From assembly GCF_015291745.1 (NCBI RefSeq), contig NZ_CP030059.1, positions 2,321,501-2,385,500 on the forward strand: DNA of 64,000 nucleotides. The letters run 5' to 3'. Numbering within the stretch: the first letter of the stretch is position 1; every line of letters begins with the position of its first letter. The DNA is from Bradyrhizobium sp. CCBAU 53351. Its GTDB lineage: Bacteria; Pseudomonadota; Alphaproteobacteria; Rhizobiales; Xanthobacteraceae. The position numbers and the translations under genes were made by a program. This document shows positions 27,728 to 36,313 of the stretch, one piece after another. The notes under the pieces are model-generated. The model did not search any database and had not been told where the DNA came from. It worked only from the letters and a program-made list of their open reading frames with translations.

Positions 27728-30700
27728 ATGATTGCTCTGGTCCGTATTGCCCTGAGTCGGCCGTATACGTTCGTCGTGCTCGCGCTCCTGCTGCTGATCA
27801 TCGGACCGCTGGCGGCGCTGCGGACGCCGACCGACATCTTCCCTGACATCCGCATTCCCGTGATCGGCGTGGTCTGGCAGTACACCGGCCTGCCGCCCGA
27901 CCAGATGTCCGGCCGCATCACCACGCCGTTCCAGCGCGCGCTGACGACGACCGTCAACGACATCGAGCACATCACCGCCAACTCCTACAACGGCTTTGGC
28001 ATCATCAAGATCTTCTTCCAGCCCAACGTCGACATCCGCACCGCCAATGCGCAGGTCACCGCGATCTCGCAGACGCTGCTCAAGCAGATGCCGCCAGGCG
28101 CGACGCCACCCTTGATCCTGAACTACTCGGCCTCCACCGTGCCGATCATCCAGGTGGCGCTGTCGGGCGATGGCCTGACCGAGCAGAACCTCGCCGACAT
28201 CGGCATCAACCAGCTGCGCACGCCGCTGGTCACCGTGCCCGGCGCGGCGATCCCCTATCCGTTCGGCGGCAAGCAGCGCCAGGTCCAGATCGATCTCGAT
28301 CCCACCGCGCTCCAGGCCCGCGGGCTATCCGGCCAGGACGTCGCCAACGCGCTGGCCGCGCAAAACCTGATCACGCCGGTCGGCACCCAGAAGATCGGCC
28401 AGTTCGAATACAACATCCAGCTCAACAATTCGCCGCTGAAGATCGACGAGCTCGGCAACCTTCCAATCAAGACCGTCAACGGCGCCATGGTCTATGTGCG
28501 CGACGTTGCGAGCGTACGCGACGGCAATCCGCCGCAGACCAACATCGTCCATGTCGACGGCAACCGCTCGGTGCTGATGATGGTGCTGAAGGCGGGCGCG
28601 ACCTCGACGCTCGACATCATCGCCGGCATCAAGCAGAAGGTGATTGACGTCAAGGACCAGCTCCCCGACGCGCTGAAGATCGGCTTCATCGGCGACCAGT
28701 CGGTGTTCGTCCGCGGCGCGATTCAAGGCGTCGCGGTCGAGGGCGTGATCGCGGCGCTGCTGACCAGCGTCATGATTCTGCTGTTCCTCGGCAGCTGGCG
28801 TTCGACCATCATCATCGCGGTCTCGATCCCGCTCTCGGTGCTGGGCGCCATCATCATGCTGTCGGCGATCGGCGAGACGCTGAACATCATGACGCTTGGC
28901 GGCCTCGCGCTCGCGGTCGGCATCCTCGTCGACGACGCCACCGTGACCATCGAGAACATCAACTACCATTTGGAGCAGGGCAAGCCGGTCGAGCAGTCGA
29001 TCCTCGACGGCGCCAACCAGATCGTGACGCCGGCCTTCGTGTCGCTGCTCTGCATCTGCATCGTGTTCGTCCCGATGTTCTTCCTCAGCGGCGTCGCGCG
29101 CTTCCTGTTCGTGCCGATGGCGGAAGCCGTTATGTTCGCGATGATCTGGTCGTTCATCCTGTCGCGCACGCTGGTGCCGACCATGGCGAACTATCTGTTG
29201 CAGCCGCATGTCCACCACGAGGGCGCCCCGCCGAAATCGCGCAATCCGCTGGTCTGGTTCCAGCGCGGCTTCGAGGCGCGGTTCGAGCGCATCCGCGGCG
29301 GCTACCATGATTTCCTCGGCCTTGCGCTGGCCCACCGTGCGGTGTTCGTGATCGGCTTCCTCTGCGTGGTCGGCGCGTCCTTCGCGCTGGTGCCGTTCCT
29401 GGGGCGCAACTTCTTTCCCGCGGTCGATGCCGGCAACATCCTGATGCATGTCCGCACCCAGGTCGGCACCCGCGTCGAGGAGACCGCCAACCAGCTCGCC
29501 GACGTGCAGAAGGCGGTGCGCAAGCTGATCCCGGGCGAGATCGAGACCATGACCGACAACATCGGCATGCCGATCTCCGGCATCAACATGACCTACAACA
29601 ACACCGGCGTGATCGGCCCGCAGGACGGCGACATCCAGATCAAGCTGAAGGAGGGCCACAAGCCGACCGAAGAGCATGTGCGCGTGCTGCGCGAGCAATT
29701 GCCGCGGTTGTTCCCCGGCGTCAGCTTCGCCTTCTTGCCGGCCGACATCGTCAGCCAGATCCTGAATTTCGGCGCGCCGGCGCCGATCGACCTGCAGATT
29801 CGCGGCGCCAATCTCGCCGCCAACTTCGCTTACGCCAACTCCCTGCTGGCAAAGGTCCGCAGGATCCCGGGCGTGGCCGACGCGCGGATCCAGCAATCGC
29901 CGAACGCGCCGACCTTCAACATCGACGTCGATCGCACCCGCGCGCAATATGTCGGCCTGACCGAGCGCGACGTCACCAACAGCCTCGTGGTCAATCTCGC
30001 GGGATCCTCGCAGGTCGCGCCGACCTATTACCTCAATCCCGACAACGGCGTGTCCTATTCGATCGTGATGCAGACGCCGCAATACCAGATCGACTCGCTC
30101 AGCGCGCTGCAGACGCTGCCGATCACAGCCGCGGGCAATGCGCAGTCGCCGATCCTCGGCGGCATCGCCGACATCAGGCGCTCGGCCTCGAGCGCGGTGG
30201 TCTCGCAATACGATATCCAGTCGATGGTGCAGATCTTTGCGACCACCTCGGGCCGCGACCTCGGCGCAGTCGCCGCCGACATCCGCCAGGTGATCGCGGA
30301 TACGGCCAAAGAGGTGCCGAAAGGCTCCTCAGTGGTGCTGCTCGGACAGGTGCAGACCATGAACAGCGCCTTCACCGGCCTGTTGTTCGGGCTGCTCGGT
30401 GCTGTCGTGCTGATCTATTTCCTGATCGTGGTGAACTTCCAGTCTTGGTCCGATCCTTTCGTGATCATCACGGCGTTGCCGGCTGCGCTCGCCGGCATCG
30501 TCTGGATGCTGTTCACGACCGGGACCACGCTGTCGGTCCCCGCGCTGACGGGCGCCATCATGTGCATGGGCGTTGCCACCGCCAACAGCGTGCTCGTGAT
30601 TTCGTTTGCGCGCGAGCGCTACGAGGCGCTCGGCGATCCCATTGCCGCCGCGCTCGAGGCCGGCTTCGTGCGGTTCCGCCCGGTGCTGATGACCGCGCTC

Positions 30701-30907
30701 GCCATGATCATCGGAATGGCGCCGATGGCGCTGGGGCTGGGCGAGGGCGGCGAGCAGAATGCGCCGCTTGGCCGCGCGGTGATCGGCGGCCTGATCTTTG
30801 CGACCTTCGCCACGCTGATGTTTGTTCCCGTGGTGTTCAGTATGGTACACAAGAAACAAGGCGCCAAAGTCGCCGCCCCTTTGGAGACCTCGCATGTCGC
30901 CTACTGA
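27728..30907 (+). CDS. RND-family efflux transporter, inner-membrane pump (AcrB-like)
   Basis: 1059-residue proton-driven RND permease. It begins with TM1 (TFVVLALLLLIIGPL) and IFPDIRIPVIGVVW, has two large periplasmic loops, and the TM4 proton-relay aspartates in GILVDDATVTIENI (Asp402/403). The second half repeats the fold, ending GMAPMALGLGEGGEQNAPLGRAVIGGL. The order permease then adaptor is reversed from acrAB. No outer-membrane channel gene follows, so it would need one encoded elsewhere. ATG at 27728; no strong regulator candidate lies in the 168-nt upstream gap. Confidence 0.9.
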   Translation: MIALVRIALSRPYTFVVLALLLLIIGPLAALRTPTDIFPDIRIPVIGVVWQYTGLPPDQMSGRITTPFQRALTTTVNDIEHITANSYNGFGIIKIFFQPNVDIRTANAQVTAISQTLLKQMPPGATPPLILNYSASTVPIIQVALSGDGLTEQNLADIGINQLRTPLVTVPGAAIPYPFGGKQRQVQIDLDPTALQARGLSGQDVANALAAQNLITPVGTQKIGQFEYNIQLNNSPLKIDELGNLPIKTVNGAMVYVRDVASVRDGNPPQTNIVHVDGNRSVLMMVLKAGATSTLDIIAGIKQKVIDVKDQLPDALKIGFIGDQSVFVRGAIQGVAVEGVIAALLTSVMILLFLGSWRSTIIIAVSIPLSVLGAIIMLSAIGETLNIMTLGGLALAVGILVDDATVTIENINYHLEQGKPVEQSILDGANQIVTPAFVSLLCICIVFVPMFFLSGVARFLFVPMAEAVMFAMIWSFILSRTLVPTMANYLLQPHVHHEGAPPKSRNPLVWFQRGFEARFERIRGGYHDFLGLALAHRAVFVIGFLCVVGASFALVPFLGRNFFPAVDAGNILMHVRTQVGTRVEETANQLADVQKAVRKLIPGEIETMTDNIGMPISGINMTYNNTGVIGPQDGDIQIKLKEGHKPTEEHVRVLREQLPRLFPGVSFAFLPADIVSQILNFGAPAPIDLQIRGANLAANFAYANSLLAKVRRIPGVADARIQQSPNAPTFNIDVDRTRAQYVGLTERDVTNSLVVNLAGSSQVAPTYYLNPDNGVSYSIVMQTPQYQIDSLSALQTLPITAAGNAQSPILGGIADIRRSASSAVVSQYDIQSMVQIFATTSGRDLGAVAADIRQVIADTAKEVPKGSSVVLLGQVQTMNSAFTGLLFGLLGAVVLIYFLIVVNFQSWSDPFVIITALPAALAGIVWMLFTTGTTLSVPALTGAIMCMGVATANSVLVISFARERYEALGDPIAAALEAGFVRFRPVLMTALAMIIGMAPMALGLGEGGEQNAPLGRAVIGGLIFATFATLMFVPVVFSMVHKKQGAKVAAPLETSHVAY

Positions 30908-32090
30908 ATCCGGCTCCCCGGTGTCGCGCCGGAAACTGGGCATCTTCGGCGTGGTGGCGCTGATCGCGGCTGGCCTCGTCGTCGGCACGGGCATCCGTGC
31001 TCGCGAGGAGCAGGGCTCCAAGCTGAGGGAATGGACCGATGACCAGGCCATTCCGAGCGTGGCGGTGATACAGCCGAGCGCCAAGGCGCAGAGCGCCACC
31101 ATCGACCTGCCGGGCCGGCTGGAAGCCTATTACCGCGCGCCGATCTTCGCCCGCGTGTCGGGTTATCTGAAGAGCTGGAGCGCCGACATCGGCGCCCGCG
31201 TCAAGGCGGGGCAGGTGATCGCCGAGATCGAGGCGCCCGACCTCGATCAGCAGCTCTTGCAAGCCAGAGCTGACCTCGCCAGCCAGCAGGCCAGCGCGAG
31301 GCTGTCGGAGGCAACGCTGAACCGGCGCAAGACGCTGGTCGCCTCCAACTTCGTCTCGGCGCAGGAGATCGACGAGCGCACTGCCGACCTCTCCAACAAG
31401 AACGCCGCCGTCAATTCGGGCAAGGCCAATGTCGAACGGCTGGAGGCGCTGGCCGGCTACAAGAAGATCGCCGCGCCGTTCGACGGCATCGTCACCGCGC
31501 GCGACACCGACGTCGGCGCCCTGATCAATGCCGGCGGCGGCTCCGGTCCGGCGATGTTCGTGGTCTCGGACATCACCAAGCTGCGCGTCTACGTCAACGT
31601 CCCCCAGAATTACGTGCCGGCGATCAAGATCGGCGCCAAGGCGACCATCACGCTGCCGGAATATCCGAACCGGAATTTCCAGGCGACCGTGGAAGCCTCC
31701 TCGCAGGCCGTCGACGTCGCCTCCGGCACGACGCGCATGCAGCTCGGGCTCGACAATTCGAGCGGAGAGCTGATGCCCGGCGGCTATGCCAGCGTGAAGC
31801 TCAACCTGCAGCGCGACTCCGCGCCTCTCAGCATCCCCGCCAGCGCCCTGATATTCAACGGGAGCGGCTTGCGCGTTGCCACCGTCGGCGCGGACGACAA
31901 GGTGCTGTTCAAGCCCGTGACCATCGCCCGCGACCTCGGCCGCGAGATCGAGCTCGCCTCGGGCATCGCGGCAGATGACCGCGTCATCACGGCCCCGCCG
32001 GACGGCCTCTCCGACGGCGATCCGGTGCGCGTGGTCGGCGCCAGGGGCAAGCCGGCGACGGCGTCGGAGAAGCAGGCGCCGAAGGGGTAG
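30894..32090 (+). CDS. RND efflux periplasmic adaptor (membrane fusion protein)
   Basis: 398 residues, starting MSPTESGSPV, overlapping the pump gene by 14 nt. A single N-terminal anchor lies near residues 15-35, then a lipoyl-type half (PGRLEAYYRAPIFARVSGYLKSW split by the hairpin), a coiled-coil hairpin of about 70 residues (LLQARADLASQQASARL onward), the second lipoyl half KIAAPFDGIVTARDTDVG, and beta-barrel and membrane-proximal domains. No lipobox is present, so it is anchored by the N-terminal helix. It partners the pump encoded just upstream. Confidence 0.88.
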   Translation: MSPTESGSPVSRRKLGIFGVVALIAAGLVVGTGIRAREEQGSKLREWTDDQAIPSVAVIQPSAKAQSATIDLPGRLEAYYRAPIFARVSGYLKSWSADIGARVKAGQVIAEIEAPDLDQQLLQARADLASQQASARLSEATLNRRKTLVASNFVSAQEIDERTADLSNKNAAVNSGKANVERLEALAGYKKIAAPFDGIVTARDTDVGALINAGGGSGPAMFVVSDITKLRVYVNVPQNYVPAIKIGAKATITLPEYPNRNFQATVEASSQAVDVASGTTRMQLGLDNSSGELMPGGYASVKLNLQRDSAPLSIPASALIFNGSGLRVATVGADDKVLFKPVTIARDLGREIELASGIAADDRVITAPPDGLSDGDPVRVVGARGKPATASEKQAPKG

Positions 32091-32096
32091 GGCAGT

Positions 32097-32234
32097 CTCG
32101 TTCCCCGGACGCAGCGCAGCACGCAGTGGTGCGCTGCAGAGCTGGGGCCCGTCTCTTCGCGCCGTAGCATGTCGCTTTCTAGGTCCCGGCTCTGCGGAGC
32201 GGCCCTTCGCGCTGCACCCTGTCCGGGACACGAG
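32097..32234. repeat. CCCCGGACGCAGCGC-type palindromic repeat, intact copy
   Basis: Outer arms TTCCCCGGACGCAGCGC and GTCCGGGACACGA. The internal segment AGGTCCCGGCTCTGCGG (32181-32197) is the unoccupied equivalent of the site into which the IS110 element at 56.4 kb inserted. Related copies: 47151-47211 (short) and the IS-split copy at 56337-56426 plus 57534-57618. Confidence 0.78.
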
Positions 32235-32240
32235 AACAAG

Positions 32241-33749
32241 CTATGCCACGCGCCACTCGGGCACACCATCCGCGGCCATCGTGATCTCGCCCAGCGATCC
32301 CACCGGCGTCCGGTCCATATCGAGCAGATGCGCCAGCGTCGCTTCATCGCTCGCCGGTATCCGCGCCAATGTGCGCCGGTCGTCCGCCGTCCGCAGCATC
32401 ACCACGCCATGCTCGACATTGCCGCCGCGGCCGTAGAGCACCGTAAAGCTCTCGACCCTGCCCTTGCCCGAGGCCTCGCTAGCGAACTCCGGCACCGCGC
32501 GCTTGTTGCGGTCGGCTTCGGCTTGCACGCCGGTCTCCTGCGCCAGCGCCTCGCGCGGCGGCGCCTTCGCCACCACCAGCGCGTGATGTTTGGTGACGAA
32601 GCCGCCCTGGCCATAGAGCAGGCCGAGCCTGCCGCCGTCGCGCAGGCGCCGCACCATCGCGCAGGCCGCATGCGTCATGTAGGTATTGAGCGGTGCGCCG
32701 AAGAAGGTGAGGCCGCCGGTCACGGTCGGCTGCACGTCGGCACCAAGGCCGAGCGTGCGCCGTGCCATCTTGGGTACGCAGGGGAAGCAGCTATAGAGCT
32801 CGATCGCGTCGAACTTTTTCCCGTCGCCGCCGGCGAGGTCCACCACCGCTTTGAGCACCGCGTTCTGCGGATGGCTCTCGTAGAACTGGTCGCGCAGCAG
32901 ATAGTCGCGCGGCTCTTCCGCCGAGGCGCCGCCGAGCGGATAGACCAGTTTGTCCTCCGCGATGCCGAGCGCGCGCGCCTTGGCGAGGCTGGTGAGCATC
33001 AGTGCGCCGCCCATGTTGACGCTGGGATTGGCGACCATCAGCTTGTTGTAGGGCCACGCGATCAGGCGGTTGTCCGCGCTCGGCGTCGTGATCTCCTCCG
33101 GCGCATAGCGCCGCTTCAGCCACGCATTGGGATTTTGCGCGGCGGCCTCCGAATAGCGCGACCACAGCGTGCCCGATTCCGCCATCGCCTCGCGCGGCGT
33201 CTGGCCCCAATGCGCGGAGGAGGCGGCCTCGTAGAATGGATAGACCGTGACGGGCCGGAACACCCCTAGCTTCACCGCCAGCGGCTTCTGGAACGCCGCG
33301 CCGCGCTTGGGCTCCTCGACGTCATGGGCGAACGGCGTCCATGGCAGCTTTGCGCCGGCACGCTCCGCCTTGGTCGCGGTCGATTGCGCCTCGGCGCCGC
33401 AGATCGCCGCCACGCTGCATTCGCCGCGGGCGATGCGCTTGGCTGCCTCGTGGATGTAGCGGATCGGGCTCTCGCCGCCGACCGGGCCGTAATAGCAATG
33501 CGCTGGCGTAATGCCGAGCCGTTGCGCCAGCAGCTTTTCCGGATCGCGATAGCGCCAGCTCAGGAAGTTGACGACGTCGAGCGACTGCACCTCGCCGAGC
33601 AGCTTTGCGCCGGCATCCGCCTCGGCGCGCCGCAGCGCCTGTTCGAGCAGGTCGAGCGGCTCGAGGCCTTCGGTGATCTCCTTCGGGCGGTCGACGATCT
33701 CGCCGATGCCGACGATGACGGGGATGCGGTCGGGGGAAACAATCGTCAT
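32241..33749 (-). CDS. Thiolase-like protein lacking the nucleophilic cysteine
   Basis: 502 residues. The core is a thiolase fold (IPVIVGIGE at the start, RIARGECSVAAICGAEAQS in the first half, FDAIELYSCFPCVPKMA in the second), with an extra C-terminal domain of about 100 residues. In active thiolases a Cys followed by Ser-Gly begins the long helix. The aligned stretch here is PVGGESPIRYIHEAA, so no Cys is available. The usual C-terminal GHP loop is replaced by FGAPLNTY. It may be an accessory or bind acyl-CoA without classical thiolysis. It heads a loose acyl-CoA gene group on this strand. Confidence 0.75.
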   Translation of the reverse strand: MTIVSPDRIPVIVGIGEIVDRPKEITEGLEPLDLLEQALRRAEADAGAKLLGEVQSLDVVNFLSWRYRDPEKLLAQRLGITPAHCYYGPVGGESPIRYIHEAAKRIARGECSVAAICGAEAQSTATKAERAGAKLPWTPFAHDVEEPKRGAAFQKPLAVKLGVFRPVTVYPFYEAASSAHWGQTPREAMAESGTLWSRYSEAAAQNPNAWLKRRYAPEEITTPSADNRLIAWPYNKLMVANPSVNMGGALMLTSLAKARALGIAEDKLVYPLGGASAEEPRDYLLRDQFYESHPQNAVLKAVVDLAGGDGKKFDAIELYSCFPCVPKMARRTLGLGADVQPTVTGGLTFFGAPLNTYMTHAACAMVRRLRDGGRLGLLYGQGGFVTKHHALVVAKAPPREALAQETGVQAEADRNKRAVPEFASEASGKGRVESFTVLYGRGGNVEHGVVMLRTADDRRTLARIPASDEATLAHLLDMDRTPVGSLGEITMAADGVPEWRVA

Positions 33750-33785
33750 TTTTCTTGCTTCTTCACTCTCTCAGAAATCTCCGAC

Positions 33786-33881
33786 CTCGTCCTGAGGAGC
33801 CCGCGAAGCAGGCGTCTCGAAGGACGGGCCGCGGGCTCTCATGGTTCGAGACGGCGCTTGCGCGCTTGCTCACCACGAGGG
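33786..33881. repeat. CTCATCCTGAGGAGC-type palindromic repeat, copy 2
   Basis: CTCGTCCTGAGGAGC, GTCTCGAAGGACGGGCC and then TTCGAGACGGCGC with CACCACGAGG at the right end. It is a diverged copy of 13605-13696, in the gap between two genes on the minus strand. Confidence 0.75.
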
Positions 33882-33885
33882 TCTA

Positions 33886-35019
33886 TCATTCCGCCACCAG
33901 CGCATTCATGTGCTCGACGGCTTCGGCGAAATCTACCTTGAACTCCTGCACCACGGCACCCGCCGACTTCACGCTGTCGATCAGCCCGACGCCCTGGCCG
34001 ACGAAATAGCTGACGAGATCGCGCGCCCTGGCGTTGCCGCTCGCGGCCGCTCGATCGATCGAATGAAACGCGTCGCGGCTGATGATGCTCTGCAGCGGCA
34101 TCGGCAAGGCGCCCGGGCTGTCCGGCGCGCGGTCCCAGGCGTCGGTCCAGACCGAACGGAGCTGCCGCGCCGGCTTGCCGGTGCGTCCCTTGGAGCGCAC
34201 GGCGTCGCGCGAGGATGCCGCGATCATCTTCTCGCGGAAGATCTCCGTGGTTTCGGCTTCCACCGTCGCAAGCCACACTGAGCCGGTCCAGGCGCCGGCC
34301 GCGCCCATTGCCATGCAGGCCGCCATCTGCCGTCCGGTCATGATGCCGCCGGCCGCCAGCACCGGCACGTCGCGAATCGGCTTGATCGCCTTGATCACCT
34401 CCGGCACCAGCACCATGGTCGAGACCTCGCCGCAGTGGCCGCCGGCTTCGGTGCCCTGCACCACGAGGATGTCGACGCCGGCCGCGACCTGGCGCAGCGC
34501 GTGCTCCTTGGCGCCGACCAGCGCTGCGACCGGCACGCCGTGTTTCTTGCCCATCTCGATCATCGCCTTGGGCGGTACGCCGAGCGCGTTGGCGATGAGG
34601 CGGATCGGATGATTGAAGGAGACCTCGAGCAGCTGCAGCGCGGTTTTTCCGTCGAACGGCTGCGGCTGATCGGCTGCGACCTCCGTGCTCGCCAGTTCGA
34701 TGTCGTATTTCTTCAGGAGCTCGCGCGTGTAGGCGCGGTGCTCTTGCGGCACGCGCGCTTCCAGGCTCTTCCAGGTGACGTCCTTCTCGCCCGCCGTCGA
34801 GATGTTCTCGGGGATCAGCACGTCGATGCCGTAGGGCTTGCCGTCGACGTGATCGTCGATCCACTTCAACTCGCGTTCGAGCGTATCGGGCGTGTGCACG
34901 GTCGCCCCCAGCACGCCGAAGCCGCCTGCGCGGCTGACGGCGGCGACGACGTCGCGGCAATGGCTAAAGGCCAGCAGCGGGAACTCGATTCCCAGCATGT
35001 CGCAGATCGGCGATTTCAT
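33886..35019 (-). CDS. Nitronate monooxygenase / 2-nitropropane dioxygenase family flavoprotein
   Basis: 377 residues from MKSPICDMLGIEFPLLAFSH; GGGAGAGAG lies just upstream of the ATG. FMN-binding TIM barrel: SRAGGFGVLGA near the N terminus, DILVVQGTEAGGHCG in the middle (the His is the usual catalytic position), PVLAAGGIMTG and GAAGAWTGSVWLATVEA for phosphate binding. Members oxidise alkyl nitronates; some act as enoyl reductases in polyketide or fatty-acid systems. The position beside acyl-CoA genes leaves the latter role open. Confidence 0.86.
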   Translation of the reverse strand: MKSPICDMLGIEFPLLAFSHCRDVVAAVSRAGGFGVLGATVHTPDTLERELKWIDDHVDGKPYGIDVLIPENISTAGEKDVTWKSLEARVPQEHRAYTRELLKKYDIELASTEVAADQPQPFDGKTALQLLEVSFNHPIRLIANALGVPPKAMIEMGKKHGVPVAALVGAKEHALRQVAAGVDILVVQGTEAGGHCGEVSTMVLVPEVIKAIKPIRDVPVLAAGGIMTGRQMAACMAMGAAGAWTGSVWLATVEAETTEIFREKMIAASSRDAVRSKGRTGKPARQLRSVWTDAWDRAPDSPGALPMPLQSIISRDAFHSIDRAAASGNARARDLVSYFVGQGVGLIDSVKSAGAVVQEFKVDFAEAVEHMNALVAE

Positions 35020-35320
35020 GGCTCTCTCTCCCGGCGGCCTTCGCATTTTCGTTGTTTTCGCTGGCGAAGCAAAGTGACGCGAGCCAATCGATGACATGCC
35101 GGATTCGGCGAGGCATCTTGTGTGTAGGCGTCGCGCGCTTCCCTCACGCCGACCGCCCGTCATTTCGGGTTCGCCCTGCTGGCGCCCCGGAATGACGGGG
35201 AGGGCCGCCTGCCATGACAAAACGTGAAGTTGTCCCGGCCGGCAATGCGTTGCCGTGCCCTTGTCATCGGCCATTCCAGGGCTAATTAATGCAGGCGCAT
35301 CTTTCCGCCGGAGCCCCCGC
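35020..35320. other. Divergent intergenic region, no gene
   Basis: 301 nt between divergently oriented nitronate monooxygenase and glutathione transferase. Apart from a short GTCATTTCGGG / CCCCGGAATGAC inverted repeat at 35156-35200, I see no coding or RNA feature. Both promoters must lie here but no convincing -35/-10 pair stands out. Confidence 0.6.
35156..35200. repeat. GTCATTCCGGG-type palindromic repeat, short copy
   Basis: CCCGTCATTTCGGGTTCGCC mirrors GGCGCCCCGGAATGACGGG in a compact hairpin. It belongs to the family at 3976, 42979, 49022 and 62821. Confidence 0.75.
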
Positions 35321-36196
35321 ATGACCGACACCCCCGCCTACGTGCCGCCCAAAGTCTGGACCTGGAACAAGGAGAATGGCGGGCAGTTCGCCAGCATCAA
35401 TCGCCCGATCGCCGGCCCCACCCATGACAAGGAGCTTCCGGTCGGCAAGCACCCGCTGCAGCTCTATTCGCTGGCCACCCCGAACGGGGTCAAGGTCACG
35501 GTGATGCTGGAGGAGCTGCTGGCCCTCGGCCACAAGGGCGCCGAATACGACGCCTGGCTGATCAAGATCGGCAATGGCGACCAGTTCGGCAGCGGCTTCG
35601 TCGCCATCAACCCGAACTCGAAAATCCCGGCGCTGATGGACCGCTCGGGCCGGGAGCCGATCCGGGTGTTCGAATCCGGCTCGATCCTGTTCTACCTCGC
35701 CGAGAAGTTCGGCGCCTTCCTGCCGAAGGACGTCAAGGCCCGCACCGAGGCGATGTCCTGGCTGTTCTGGCAGATGGGCAGCGCGCCCTATCTCGGCGGC
35801 GGCTTCGGCCATTTCTACGCCTACGCGCCGACCAAGATCGAATACGCCATCGACCGCTTTGCGATGGAGACCAAACGCCAGCTCGACGTGCTCGACCGGC
35901 GCCTTGCCGACAACGAATATCTCGCGGGCAAGGAGTACACGATCGCCGACATGGCGGTCTGGCCGTGGTACGGCGCTCTCGCCAAGGGGCTGGTCTATGG
36001 CGCCGGCGAGTTTTTGTCGGTGCAGGACTACAAGAACGTGCAGCGCTGGACCGACCAGATCGCGCAGCGCCCCGCCGTGAAGCGCGGCCGCATGGTCAAC
36101 CGCGTCTCCGGCGATCCCGCCAGCCAGCTGCACGAACGCCACGACGCCAGCGATTTCGAGACCAAGACGCAGGACAAGATCGAGCCTGCGACGTAG
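35321..36196 (+). CDS. yghU: Glutathione S-transferase, YghU type
   Basis: 291 residues from MTDTPAYVPPKVW, close to the 288 of E. coli YghU. The family-specific N-terminal extension (VWTWNKENGGQFASINRPIAGPT across residues 12-34) precedes the thioredoxin-like domain (LQLYSLATPNGVKVTV), with NPNSKIPAL and the glutathione-contacting ESGSILFYLAEK. The helical C-terminal domain ends near residue 260 (YTIADMAVWPW is the N-capping helix). YghU proteins are thiol transferases or disulfide-bond reductases using two glutathiones. The gene is monocistronic. Confidence 0.88.
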   Translation: MTDTPAYVPPKVWTWNKENGGQFASINRPIAGPTHDKELPVGKHPLQLYSLATPNGVKVTVMLEELLALGHKGAEYDAWLIKIGNGDQFGSGFVAINPNSKIPALMDRSGREPIRVFESGSILFYLAEKFGAFLPKDVKARTEAMSWLFWQMGSAPYLGGGFGHFYAYAPTKIEYAIDRFAMETKRQLDVLDRRLADNEYLAGKEYTIADMAVWPWYGALAKGLVYGAGEFLSVQDYKNVQRWTDQIAQRPAVKRGRMVNRVSGDPASQLHERHDASDFETKTQDKIEPAT

Positions 36197-36200
36197 GTGC

Positions 36201-36310
36201 GTAGGGCGGATTAGCCGAAGGCGTAATCCGCCACTCTTCGTCACGTAGGCGTTCGGCGGATTACGCTCTCGGACTGCGCTTTGCGCAGCCGGGAGCTAAT
36301 CCGCCCTACG
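36201..36310. repeat. GTAGGGCGGATTAGC-type palindromic repeat, copy 1
   Basis: GTAGGGCGGATTAGC at the left is mirrored by GCTAATCCGCCCTACG at the right, with an inner GGCGTAATCCGCC / GGCGGATTACGC pair. The second copy is at 45387-45477. It lies between convergent genes. Confidence 0.85.
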
Positions 36311-36313
36311 CGA

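Noticed and set aside
25667..27970. A 767-codon open frame on the minus strand opposite the third chemoreceptor
   Set aside because: It is a GC-driven shadow of the chemoreceptor. Its translation is rich in Arg, His, Asp and Gly, has no domain, and runs antisense through the conserved signalling module.
28325..30208. A 627-codon minus-strand frame opposite the RND pump
   Set aside because: Low-complexity Arg/His/Asp/Glu-rich translation with no family features; the plus strand encodes a clear RND transporter.
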